The notes under the pieces are model-generated. The model had not been told where the DNA came from, did not search any database, and was given only the letters and a program-made list of their open reading frames with translations. Below are positions 1 to 7,251 of a stretch of DNA of 24,251 nucleotides, piece after piece. The DNA lies in contig DAOWOF010000007.1 in assembly GCA_030642205.1 (NCBI GenBank), positions 1-24,251 on the forward strand, read 5' to 3'. Made by a program: the position numbers and the translations under genes. Positions within the stretch are counted from its first letter, which is position 1. Every line of letters starts with the position of its first letter. Source of the stretch: Desulfobacteraceae bacterium. Its GTDB lineage: Bacteria; Desulfobacterota; DSM-4660; Desulfatiglandales; Desulfatiglandaceae.

Positions 1-101
1 AGGTCGTAAAGAAAGAACCCGTTAAATATAAACATGTATAATGATACACTAGGAAATTTTACAAATAGATTCAGCCTTGATGGGTTCTTTCTTAACGATC
101 T
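1..101. repeat. Imperfect 20-bp inverted repeat with nested hairpin
   Basis: Bases 1-20 pair with 82-101: 18 Watson-Crick pairs, one G.T pair (3 with 99) and one A.A mismatch (8 with 94), enclosing 61 bases. Inside, TGTAT at 35-39 and ATACA at 44-48 form a second small hairpin with a 4-base loop. The outer arm starts at the first base of the window, so the repeat may continue to the left. There is no T-run after the right arm, so it does not look like a standard intrinsic terminator. A miniature palindromic element or a structured RNA is possible; which one is inference. Confidence 0.6.
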
Positions 102-687
102 CTAATACATTCAAACAGTTTTAAAGTTTAATCATATCAGTGTTGCGTATCTGAAATCAGCATCTTTGAAATAGCTTCTAAGTAACAAGATTTGGAGTTT
201 AGCACTCAACTAGTTGAAACCCATACTTTTTGCCCTTTTTGCGAGATTTCTTGGAGCTCGTTTTTGATGGGCTGCTTCTTGGGTATTTGTTACTTTTATA
301 ATAAACGCCGGGATTTTTCACCCCGGTTAGATTGCTGAATACTTACAGCTAATTTTAATATACAAGGATCTGTTTATTAATGAGGTTATTTTTGTTCAGG
401 ATCATGGCACATGCTCATCTGTCTAGTTTAAAATAAACCATTTAAACGTATCATTTGACCTTTTTATGGTCTATGCTATGCATAGTATCCTTGAATGAAG
501 ATGATCCGCTTTTTTTGTTTTGGTCCTAAACACCTTTAACATTATTGCTTGGGAATTCTAATTATTGTTCCTTGGGTGTAAAAAAATCCTGCCTGAATAA
601 AAGCGCCTAAACGTAGATGTATATTGCGCTATCATTAAATCATGTAGATAAAATATGACTGATACTTTAAAAGATTGAGGAAAATTT
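1..687. other. Gene-free region upstream of fabG with inverted repeats
   Basis: No convincing coding region is seen on either strand. The stretch is AT-rich and contains several inverted repeats: 1-20 against 82-101 (listed separately); a 9-bp perfect pair at 180-188 and 287-295; a 12-bp palindrome TCAACTAGTTGA at 206-217; a 7-bp pair at 426-432 and 441-447; a 10-bp palindrome CTATGCATAG at 476-485; and a short GC-rich stem at 308-312 and 322-326. The fabG promoter should lie in the right part, but I see no well-matched -35/-10 pair; TTGCGC at 624-629 followed by TAAAAT at 649-654 is only a weak candidate with a 19-nt spacer. No tRNA, rRNA or known riboswitch is recognised. Confidence 0.6.
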
Positions 688-1437
688 ATGAGCAGTAGTG
701 TAAAAAGGGTTGTGGTTGTTACTGGAGGTTCAAAGGGAATAGGCCGGGCTGTCGCCTTGAAATTTGCGGAAGAACAGGCCAAAATAATAATTGTTCATTA
801 TGATCCGGATGAAGAGGCCGCGGATGAGACCTTGAATCTATTGGCACAAAAAGGGATTGAGGCCATAAGCAGAAAAGTGGATGTATCTTCCTTTGGAAAG
901 ATGGAAGATTTTTTTAATGAGCTCCTTGATAAATATAAAAAAATCGATGTCCTTGTTAATAACGCGGGAATCATCAGAGATGCTCTTTTGATAAGGATGG
1001 ATGAAAATGCCTGGGATATGGTACTCAATATAAATTTAAAAAGCGTTTATAATTGTACTAAATCCGTTGCCCGAACAATGTTAAAACAGCGTTCGGGTTG
1101 TATTGTTAATATTGCTTCGGTCGTGGGCCAAATCGGAAACGCGGGACAGGCGAACTATTCCGCGTCCAAGGCAGGAATCATGGGGTTTACCAAATCTGTG
1201 GCCAGGGAGATGGCATCTCGCGGAGTTATTGTAAATGCTGTAGCTCCAGGTTTTATTGATACGGAAATGACTAGAGGCTTACCAGACAAAGCCAGAAATG
1301 ATTTGATTAAACAGATTCCCATGGGCAAATTGGGATCTCCTGAAGATGTTGCTGAAACTGTTTACTGGCTATGCTCCAATGCGGCAAATTATATCACTGG
1401 TCAAATAATTCACGTGAATGGCGGCATGTATATGTAA
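688..1437 (+). CDS. fabG: 3-oxoacyl-[acyl-carrier-protein] reductase FabG
   Basis: Reduces 3-oxoacyl-ACP to 3-hydroxyacyl-ACP with NADPH in type II fatty-acid synthesis in the cytoplasm. The 249-residue product is a full-length short-chain dehydrogenase: glycine-rich cofactor motif TGGSKGIG at 12-19, NNAG at 91-94, and the Asn116, Ser144, Tyr157, Lys161 catalytic set (the last two in YSASK). The C-terminal segment with ITGQIIHVNGG (236-246) is typical of FabG. The ATG at 688 has GAGG a few bases upstream. acpP and fabF follow, which supports FabG over a generic SDR. The usual upstream partners of such clusters (plsX, fabH, fabD) are not present here; instead 687 gene-free bases precede it. 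Function is confident from family motifs plus context. Confidence 0.95.
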   Translation: MSSSVKRVVVVTGGSKGIGRAVALKFAEEQAKIIIVHYDPDEEAADETLNLLAQKGIEAISRKVDVSSFGKMEDFFNELLDKYKKIDVLVNNAGIIRDALLIRMDENAWDMVLNINLKSVYNCTKSVARTMLKQRSGCIVNIASVVGQIGNAGQANYSASKAGIMGFTKSVAREMASRGVIVNAVAPGFIDTEMTRGLPDKARNDLIKQIPMGKLGSPEDVAETVYWLCSNAANYITGQIIHVNGGMYM

Positions 1438-1483
1438 TTTAAATACCTTATAAAAAATATGAAATCTTAGGAGGTTTATTTTA

Positions 1484-1717
1484 ATGGCAAGTGTTGAGGA
1501 AAAGATTAAAAACATTATTTGTGAGCAGCTGGATGTCCCTGAAGAAGATGTAATTCCAACTGCTTCATTTGTTGATGATCTAGGTGCTGATTCATTAGAT
1601 CAGGTTGAATTGATAATGGCGATGGAAGAAGAATTTGATCTTTCTATCTCTGACGAAGATGCTGAAATGATAACTTGTGTTCAAGATGCTGTAAGTTATG
1701 TTAACAAGGCATTATAG
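1484..1717 (+). CDS. acpP: Acyl carrier protein AcpP
   Basis: Small acidic carrier that holds growing acyl chains on 4'-phosphopantetheine and presents them to the FabG and FabF encoded on either side. At 77 residues it has the normal AcpP length. The attachment serine is Ser37 in GADSLDQVELIMAMEEEF, the conserved motif at the start of helix II. Translation signals are strong: AGGAGG at 1469-1474, nine bases before the ATG. It lies 46 bases after fabG and 137 bases before fabF. The larger downstream gap holds a weak 5-bp hairpin at 1775-1789 followed by TTTT, which might tune read-through but is too weak to call a terminator. Confidence 0.97.
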   Translation: MASVEEKIKNIICEQLDVPEEDVIPTASFVDDLGADSLDQVELIMAMEEEFDLSISDEDAEMITCVQDAVSYVNKAL

Positions 1718-1854
1718 GCGATTCTTTTTTAGAAATATTTTTTGGCGGTACTTTTAATAACTAATGCCATTCCTGCATATTATTTATGCCTTTTATCGGG
1801 GTTTTGTACTTTTGTCTTGCCCCAAATTTTCTAAAAACTTTTAGGAGCAGATGA

Positions 1855-3096
1855 ATGACCAGAAGGGTTGTTGTTACAGGTCTTGGGGTAGTGTCACCAC
1901 TTGGTATTGGGGTTCAGGATAATTGGCAGGCTGTTTGCTCAGGAAAATCTGGGATTGGTCCTATTACCAGGTTTGATGCGACTGAGTTTGCCTCCAGGAT
2001 TGCTGGTGAAGTAAAGGGCTTTAAGGCCAATGATTATATGGCCAAACAACAGGTTCGTCGTTTTGATACCTTTATCCATTATGCCGTTGCATCTGCTAGG
2101 ATGGCAATGGAGGACTCCGGCCTGATAATTAATGACAAAAATAGCCTTAAAGTCGGATGTCTTACCGGATCCGGCTTAGGCGGCTTAGGAATGTTGGAGT
2201 ATTATCATAGCCAACTTGTAGAGAAAGGACCACGTCGTATCAGTCCTTTTTTTATTCCAGGTATTATAGCCAATATGGCTCCGGGTGTCATTGCAATTGA
2301 ATTCGGAGCCAAGGGGCCTAATCTTTCAATAGAAACAGCCTGTGCCGCGGGTTCTCATGCCATTGGCGAGGCATTCCGCTTTATTCGGGAAGGAATAGCG
2401 GATGCCATGATAACAGGAGGATCGGAGGCAGTTATATCTCCTCTTGCCGTGGGTGGCTTTTGTTCCATGCGGGCGCTTTCAACCAATAATGATGAGCCTC
2501 AAAAGGCATCAAGACCATTTGAATTGAACCGTGATGGCTTTGTTATTGGAGAAGGCGCAGGCATACTGATTCTTGAAGAACTTGATCATGCCCTCGATCG
2601 GGGCTCAAAGATTTACGGGGAAGTTGTTGGATACGGACTTACAGCAGACGCATATCATATCTCCGCTCCTGATCCGGATGGCGCTGGCGCTGCCGGTTGC
2701 ATGAAAATGGCCCTTGATTATGCGTCTCTTGACCCTGAGGATATTGATTATATTAATGCTCATGGCACTTCTACGGCCTTGAATGATTTGGCAGAAAACA
2801 AGGCTATCAAAACTGTTTTCAAGGAACATTCCTATAAACTGGCCATTAGTTCAACTAAGTCTATGACGGGACATCTTCTTGGAGGCGCGGGGGGTGTCGA
2901 AGCTATTTTTTCATTTCTGTCAATCAAAGATGGCATAATTCCTCCTACTATTAATTATGATGATCCTGATCCTGAATGTGACCTGGATTATACTCCTAAT
3001 GTGGCCAGGAAAAAGAAAATCAAATTTGTCATGTCCAATTCTTTCGGATTTGGCGGAACTAATGCTGCTCTGATTTTTAAGCGATATGAAGCTTGA
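1855..3096 (+). CDS. fabF: 3-oxoacyl-[acyl-carrier-protein] synthase II FabF
   Basis: Beta-ketoacyl-ACP synthase II: condenses malonyl-ACP with acyl-ACP in the elongation step of fatty-acid synthesis. The 413-residue length matches the family. The Cys-His-His triad is complete: Cys163 in ETACAAGSHAIG, His303 in NAHGTST, His340 in STKSMTGHLLGGAGG (with Lys335), and the C-terminal SNSFGFGGTNA loop is present. The N-terminus VVVTGLGVVSPLG is canonical. The ATG at 1855 follows AGGAG (1843-1847) with a seven-base spacer; another ATG at 1851 is out of frame. The condensing Cys and triad argue against a chain-length factor or an inactive homologue. It forms a functional group with fabG and acpP just upstream. 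Confidence 0.97.
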   Translation: MTRRVVVTGLGVVSPLGIGVQDNWQAVCSGKSGIGPITRFDATEFASRIAGEVKGFKANDYMAKQQVRRFDTFIHYAVASARMAMEDSGLIINDKNSLKVGCLTGSGLGGLGMLEYYHSQLVEKGPRRISPFFIPGIIANMAPGVIAIEFGAKGPNLSIETACAAGSHAIGEAFRFIREGIADAMITGGSEAVISPLAVGGFCSMRALSTNNDEPQKASRPFELNRDGFVIGEGAGILILEELDHALDRGSKIYGEVVGYGLTADAYHISAPDPDGAGAAGCMKMALDYASLDPEDIDYINAHGTSTALNDLAENKAIKTVFKEHSYKLAISSTKSMTGHLLGGAGGVEAIFSFLSIKDGIIPPTINYDDPDPECDLDYTPNVARKKKIKFVMSNSFGFGGTNAALIFKRYEA

Positions 3097-3147
3097 TTGC
3101 GTTGTTATAGCCTTCCGAGGTATAAATGAGGGGGATAAAATTTTTTG

Positions 3148-3585
3148 ATGAGGATCATAATAGGTTCGGATCACGCGGGTTTTGATCTTAAAGAGCTATG
3201 CCGCAGACATTTGGAAAAATGTTCTGATTTTGTAATCAAGGATGTCGGTGTTTATAGCACTGATTCATGTGATTATCCAATAATTGCTCATCAGATATCC
3301 AAGGCAGTTGTCAAAGGTGAATATGACAGAGGGCTTTTAATTTGTGGAACCGGTTTGGGGATGAGTATAACTGCCAATAGATATAACGGTATTAGAGCTG
3401 CTCTTTGTCATAATCTCTATACGGTCCGTATGAGCAGGCTACATAATGACGCCAACATCCTTGTTATGGGAGGTCGGGTTATTGGAGTTGGGATTGCGAT
3501 CGAAATGCTGGATCTTTTCCTTGAAACCGGCTTTGAGGGTGGTCGTCATCTTAATAGAGTAAAACAAATTGATCGGAAGGTTTAA
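3148..3585 (+). CDS. rpiB: Ribose-5-phosphate isomerase B
   Basis: Interconverts ribose 5-phosphate and ribulose 5-phosphate in the non-oxidative pentose phosphate pathway, supplying precursors for nucleotides and for the riboflavin genes downstream. The 145-residue product has the RpiB/LacA-LacB fold signatures: SDHAG near the N-terminus, active-site Cys66 in ICGTGLGMSITANR, and His99-Asn100 in RLHNDANILVMGGR. RpiB is preferred over the LacA/LacB isomerases because of this motif context and the housekeeping neighbourhood. The start is uncertain by one codon: ATG at 3148 is preceded directly by an in-frame TTG at 3145. The purine-rich GAGGGGG at 3128-3134 is 13 bases from the ATG and 10 from the TTG. 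Only one base separates its stop from the glyA start. Confidence 0.93.
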   Translation: MRIIIGSDHAGFDLKELCRRHLEKCSDFVIKDVGVYSTDSCDYPIIAHQISKAVVKGEYDRGLLICGTGLGMSITANRYNGIRAALCHNLYTVRMSRLHNDANILVMGGRVIGVGIAIEMLDLFLETGFEGGRHLNRVKQIDRKV

Positions 3586-3586
3586 A

Positions 3587-4861
3587 TTGGATGAGAAGAC
3601 TTTAAAACAGACCGATATCGCAGTCTATAAAGCTATCCAGTCAGAAACAAGACGAGAGATGGACCATTTGGTCATGATAGCTTCTGAAAATTATGCAAGC
3701 AGGGCCGTTATTGAGGCTCAAGCTAATGTAATGACAAATAAATATGCCGAGGGCTATCCCGCGGCCAGATATTATGGCGGTTGTGAATTTGTTGATGAAG
3801 TGGAAGAGATTGCCATAAAACGGGCAAAAGATCTGTTTAAGGTTGAATACGTAAATGTTCAGCCCCATTCCGGATCCCAGGCAAATATGGCTGTTTATAT
3901 GAGCTTTTTGTCCCCGGGTGACGTAATTTTAGGTATGAATTTGGCACATGGAGGCCATTTGAGCCATGGAAGCAGCGTTAGTTTTTCCGGCATGTTATAT
4001 AAGGGCATTTCCTATGGACTTAATTCTCGGACTCAGCTTATTGACTATGATCAGATCAATGATCTGGTAAAGATGCATAAGCCAAAGATGATTATAGCTG
4101 GGGCCAGCGCTTATCCACGTCAGATTGATTTTAACCTGTTCCATGAGATTGCTCATTCCAATGGGGCATATTTGATGGTTGACATGGCTCACATCGCAGG
4201 GCTTATTGCCGCAAATTTACATCCTTCACCTGTTGGAAAGGCAGATTTTATAACTTCCACCACACATAAGACGCTTAGAGGCCCCAGAGGCGGACTGATT
4301 TTAGCCAGAAAAGAATTTGGTCCCAGGTTGAATAAAGGAATCTTTCCCGGTATTCAAGGGGGGCCATTGATGCATATTATTGCTGCCAAAGCGGTTTCTT
4401 TTAAAGAAGCTATGACACAGGATTTCATTGATTATCAAGTCCAGGTCATAAAAAATGCCAAGGTACTGGCTGATGAATTGATGCGTCTTGGTTTTGATCT
4501 CATATCCGGAGGAACTGATAATCATCTTTTACTGGTAGATCTAAGTAAAATGGCCATAACCGGGCAGGAGGCAGAGCATGCGCTTGAACAGGTTGCTATA
4601 GTTGCAAATAAAAACTCTATTCCTTTTGATAAAAGAGGTCCTCGTGTGACCAGCGGGTTAAGATTAGGAACCCCTGCCTTAACTACCAGGGGTATGAAGG
4701 AGCCTGAAATGAAGATTATAGCATCTATCATAAAAGGAGTTATTAAAGATCCAGGAAATCAAATTGAGCTGGCCAGGGCCAGGAACAAAGTTCTGGAAAT
4801 TTGTGAGAGCTATCCCATTTATCAAAGTCTGATGTACGACAAAAAGGAAAATATCCAGTGA
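3587..4861 (+). CDS. glyA: Serine hydroxymethyltransferase GlyA
   Basis: PLP enzyme that converts serine and tetrahydrofolate to glycine and 5,10-methylene-THF, the main one-carbon source for purine and thymidylate synthesis. I place the start at TTG 3587: GGAAGG at 3575-3580 is six bases upstream, and the resulting 424 residues match the family. A TTG at 3569, inside rpiB, is the only other in-frame candidate, and the ATG at 3591 is out of frame. The PLP-binding lysine is Lys228 in STTHKTLRGPRGG; the substrate and cofactor loops HSGSQANMAVY, VDMAHIAGLIA and RGPRVTSGLRLGTPALTTRG are intact. It begins one base after rpiB and ends in a GTGA overlap with the deaminase gene, so translation is probably coupled on both sides. 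Confidence 0.96.
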   Translation: MDEKTLKQTDIAVYKAIQSETRREMDHLVMIASENYASRAVIEAQANVMTNKYAEGYPAARYYGGCEFVDEVEEIAIKRAKDLFKVEYVNVQPHSGSQANMAVYMSFLSPGDVILGMNLAHGGHLSHGSSVSFSGMLYKGISYGLNSRTQLIDYDQINDLVKMHKPKMIIAGASAYPRQIDFNLFHEIAHSNGAYLMVDMAHIAGLIAANLHPSPVGKADFITSTTHKTLRGPRGGLILARKEFGPRLNKGIFPGIQGGPLMHIIAAKAVSFKEAMTQDFIDYQVQVIKNAKVLADELMRLGFDLISGGTDNHLLLVDLSKMAITGQEAEHALEQVAIVANKNSIPFDKRGPRVTSGLRLGTPALTTRGMKEPEMKIIASIIKGVIKDPGNQIELARARNKVLEICESYPIYQSLMYDKKENIQ

Positions 4862-5301
4862 GACCTTCATGGTCGGAATATTTTATGTCCATTGCTGCAA
4901 TGGTCGCACAGAGATCAACATGTTTAAGACGCAAAGTTGGAGCTATTATAGTAAAGGATAAGAGGATACTGACGACAGGCTATAATGGCGCGCCTGTAAA
5001 AATGAAACATTGCCAGGATGTTGGCTGTATCAGGCTAAAAGATTCTCTTCCATCAGGTGAACGGCATGAATTATGTCGAGGTCTTCATGCTGAGCAAAAT
5101 GCGATCATTCAGGCCGCATACCACGGTATTGCTATTAATAACGCGATTCTCTATTGTACAAATAAACCCTGTGTGATATGTGCTAAAATGATAATTAATT
5201 CTGGCATTATAAAAGTCTATTATAGAGACGATTATTCTGATCCACTGGCAGACCAGATATTTGCTGAAACGACAATGGAGCTTGAAAGGCTTATCTTATG
5301 A
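4858..5301 (+). CDS. dCMP deaminase family protein
   Basis: Zinc-dependent cytidine/deoxycytidylate deaminase, predicted to turn dCMP into dUMP and so feed thymidylate synthesis. The 147-residue protein has the zinc site His77-Ala-Glu79 in LHAEQNAI and Cys105/Cys108 in KPCVICAK. The N-terminal WSEYFMSIAAMVAQRSTC and the CRGLHAEQ segment are typical of the ComEB/dCMP deaminase branch rather than cytidine deaminase or TadA. It starts at GTG 4858, overlapping the glyA stop in a GTGA arrangement, and overlaps nrdR by four bases (ATGA). Placement between glyA (methylene-THF supply) and nrdR (control of ribonucleotide reductase) fits a role in dTMP precursor supply. Substrate (dCMP rather than a related nucleotide) is inferred from family resemblance. 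Confidence 0.9.
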   Translation: MRPSWSEYFMSIAAMVAQRSTCLRRKVGAIIVKDKRILTTGYNGAPVKMKHCQDVGCIRLKDSLPSGERHELCRGLHAEQNAIIQAAYHGIAINNAILYCTNKPCVICAKMIINSGIIKVYYRDDYSDPLADQIFAETTMELERLIL

Positions 5302-5765
5302 AATGTCCATATTGTATGGAGATTAATAATAAAGTAATTGACTCTCGTCTTAGTAAAGATGGACGAATGATCAGGCGACGGCGTGAATGCATCTCATGTA
5401 ATCGAAGGTTTACTACTTACGAAAAACTGGAAGATGTCCGTCCGATGGTTGTAAAAAAAGATGGCAGGAGAGAACCATTCAATCGGGATAAAATTATTAC
5501 AGGAATCCGTAATGCTTGTCAAAAACGACCTATCAGCATAACTAAGATTGAGGAGTTTGTAGATTCTCTGGAAATATTTTTTCAGGAACTTGGCAAGAAG
5601 GAGGTCGATAGTTTTCAGATTGGAGAGCAAGTCATCTCAACCCTAAGGGAGTGGGACGAGGTTGCCTATGTGCGTTTTGCTTCTGTGTATAGACATTTCA
5701 AAGATATTAATGAATTTATAGCAGAATCAGAGGGGATCTTGAATTCCAGGAAAAAAGAGGACTAG
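5298..5765 (+). CDS. nrdR: Transcriptional repressor NrdR
   Basis: Represses ribonucleotide reductase operons in response to (d)ATP. The 155 residues show an N-terminal zinc ribbon with Cys3, Cys6, Cys31 and Cys34 (MKCPYC, RRRECISCNRRFTTYE) and an ATP-cone domain from about 49 to 139 that starts with VVKKDGRREPFNRDKI and ends with VAYVRFASVYRHF. Length and both domains are standard. The ATG overlaps the deaminase stop by four bases, so translation is probably coupled. No NrdR-box pair was recognised nearby, so its targets are probably elsewhere in the genome. Its position before a riboflavin cluster and nusB is a common arrangement in proteobacteria. Confidence 0.97.
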   Translation: MKCPYCMEINNKVIDSRLSKDGRMIRRRRECISCNRRFTTYEKLEDVRPMVVKKDGRREPFNRDKIITGIRNACQKRPISITKIEEFVDSLEIFFQELGKKEVDSFQIGEQVISTLREWDEVAYVRFASVYRHFKDINEFIAESEGILNSRKKED

Positions 5766-6081
5766 GTTGCTGAATCGAATCCGTCCCTGACGTACATGCT
5801 TAAATAGTGTCTGAATGAAAACCATGTCTTTTCGTTCGAGCACTAAATAACAGCAATTCTTGGGCAGTAGCCCGGATATGATGCCGCATTTCAAGTTCCT
5901 GTCCTATCAAACTCTATCCGCTCAATACATTATGGCAGCTCCTTTGTCTTGAAAAATGTATCCGTAATCACCTGTTTATTGAAGTTTACTTCAAATGGCT
6001 GTGGAGGGGCATTCCTTTCGCGTCAAGTCAAAATGCCCAAAGCAAGGCTATCTGTGCCTTAAAAAATATTGAGAATATTGA
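5766..6081. other. Gene-free interval before the riboflavin genes
   Basis: No coding region is visible in 316 bases. Structures seen: a strong hairpin at 5805-5845 (listed separately); a small GC stem GGGC-AGTA-GCCC at 5862-5873; a 7-bp pair GGGCATT (6007-6013) with AATGCCC (6032-6038); and AAGGC (6044-6048) with GCCTT (6056-6060) just before the ribD start. No FMN (RFN) riboswitch consensus is recognisable, though that would be the expected regulator of a riboflavin operon. No clear sigma-70 promoter was found. The interval may hold a separate rib promoter or just a repeat insertion. Confidence 0.5.
5805..5845. repeat. Strong 17-bp imperfect palindrome (hairpin)
   Basis: Arm 5805-5821 (TAGTGTCTGAATGAAAA) pairs with 5829-5845 (TTTTCGTTCGAGCACTA) around a 7-base loop CCATGTC. 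There are 13 Watson-Crick pairs, three G.T pairs and one C.A mismatch. The outermost bases are A/T-rich and no U-run follows the 3' arm, so an intrinsic terminator for nrdR is unlikely. The form suggests an extragenic palindromic repeat or MITE-type element; no second copy was noticed in this window. Confidence 0.6.
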
Positions 6082-7194
6082 TTGAGTGATTTAGATAAAA
6101 AATTTATGAAAGAAGCCTTGTTACAGGCCAAAAAAGGACTTGGGCGAACATCACCGAATCCGGTTGTAGGCGCTGTTATAGTTTTAGGGAAAAAAATTAT
6201 TGCGACAGGCTATCATCGTCAGGCAGGTATGGCTCATGCCGAGATTGAAGCCCTGTCAAAGCTGGGGGAGAACGGGGCAAGGGGCGCTACTCTATATGTT
6301 ACACTGGAACCCTGTAATCATCACGGAAAAACGCCTCCTTGCACAGAGGCAATATTAAAGAGCGGGATTTCTCGGGTTGTTATAGGCATGAAAGATCCTA
6401 ATCCTCATGTAGCGGGATGCGGATGTGAGTTTTTAAGAGAGAAAGGAATTCAAACTGTTACAGGGATATTGGAGAAACAATGCCAAAGGCTTAATGAGGC
6501 CTTTATTAAATTTATATCTGCTAACCGTCCTTTTGTTATTTCTAAATCGGCCCTTACTCTTGATGGATGGACAGCTACTTCAACGGGACATTCAAAATGG
6601 ATAACCAGCGAGAAATCAAGAGATTTTGTACATAGGCTAAGGGATCAGGTGGATGCCGTAATGGTAGGAATTGGAACTGTTCTTGCCGATGATCCCCGCC
6701 TTACAACCCGTTTGGAAAAAAAAACAGCTAAAGATCCTAAACGTATAATCCTGGATACTAATCTCAGAACACCCATAACTGCTAAAATAGTAAACCATGA
6801 TTCTTCTGAGGATACCTACATTGTAGTTGATGAAAAACTAGGCATGGATAGAAGATCATCTTTTCTTAAAAAGGGAATTAAGCTGATTTTAAATCCTGCT
6901 AAAAATGGCAGGATTGATCTACCTGTCCTTTTGGATCATTTAGCACAGATGTCTGTAAGCAGTTTGCTTATAGAAGGTGGGGCAAATATTTTGGGCTCCT
7001 TTATAAGAGAAAACCTTATAGATAAATTTTATATCTTTAAATCTCCCAAGATTCTAGGCGGAGATGATGGAATACCTTTGGCAGCTGGCTATGGAGCAAA
7101 AAGAATGGATGAAAGTATATCCTTAACAGATCTTGATTATCAACGGTTTGGGGATGATATCCTGATTACAGGCTACCCTATCTATCCTTTTTAA
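6082..7194 (+). CDS. ribD: Bifunctional riboflavin biosynthesis deaminase/reductase RibD
   Basis: Carries out two consecutive steps from the GTP cyclohydrolase II product: pyrimidine deamination, then NADPH-dependent reduction of the ribosyl side chain. The 370 residues contain an N-terminal deaminase domain (about 1-147) with zinc ligands in MAHAEIEAL (His52, Glu54) and Cys78/Cys87 in LEPCNHHGKTPPC. A C-terminal reductase domain starts near RPFVISKSALTLDG and includes DAVMVGIGTVLADDPRLTTR and LLIEGGANILGSF. The start is TTG at 6082, giving MSDLDKKFMKEALLQAKKG; the in-frame ATG at 6106 would remove eight residues. The ribosome-binding site is weak (GAG around 6071). It heads the ribD-ribE-ribBA-ribH group. 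Domain assignment is firm; the exact start is less so. Confidence 0.95.
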   Translation: MSDLDKKFMKEALLQAKKGLGRTSPNPVVGAVIVLGKKIIATGYHRQAGMAHAEIEALSKLGENGARGATLYVTLEPCNHHGKTPPCTEAILKSGISRVVIGMKDPNPHVAGCGCEFLREKGIQTVTGILEKQCQRLNEAFIKFISANRPFVISKSALTLDGWTATSTGHSKWITSEKSRDFVHRLRDQVDAVMVGIGTVLADDPRLTTRLEKKTAKDPKRIILDTNLRTPITAKIVNHDSSEDTYIVVDEKLGMDRRSSFLKKGIKLILNPAKNGRIDLPVLLDHLAQMSVSSLLIEGGANILGSFIRENLIDKFYIFKSPKILGGDDGIPLAAGYGAKRMDESISLTDLDYQRFGDDILITGYPIYPF

Positions 7195-7251
7195 TGGTAA
7201 AAAAAGGCTTTCTAAAATGTATTTCCACTTCCTAAATTCAAAGGGTTAATT

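Noticed and set aside
241..265. Stem CGAG/CTCG followed by TTTTT at 242-265
   Set aside because: Four pairs with an 11-base loop is not a credible intrinsic terminator.
558..782. Minus-strand open frame across the fabG start
   Set aside because: No family resemblance; it overlaps the fabG N-terminus and has low-complexity composition, so it is a shadow frame.
1775..1794. Hairpin GCATA/TATGC followed by TTTT between acpP and fabF
   Set aside because: The stem has only five pairs, mostly A-T, so it is too weak to call a terminator.
5766..6081. tRNA or FMN riboswitch in the nrdR-ribD gap
   Set aside because: No cloverleaf and no RFN core sequences could be matched by eye on either strand.
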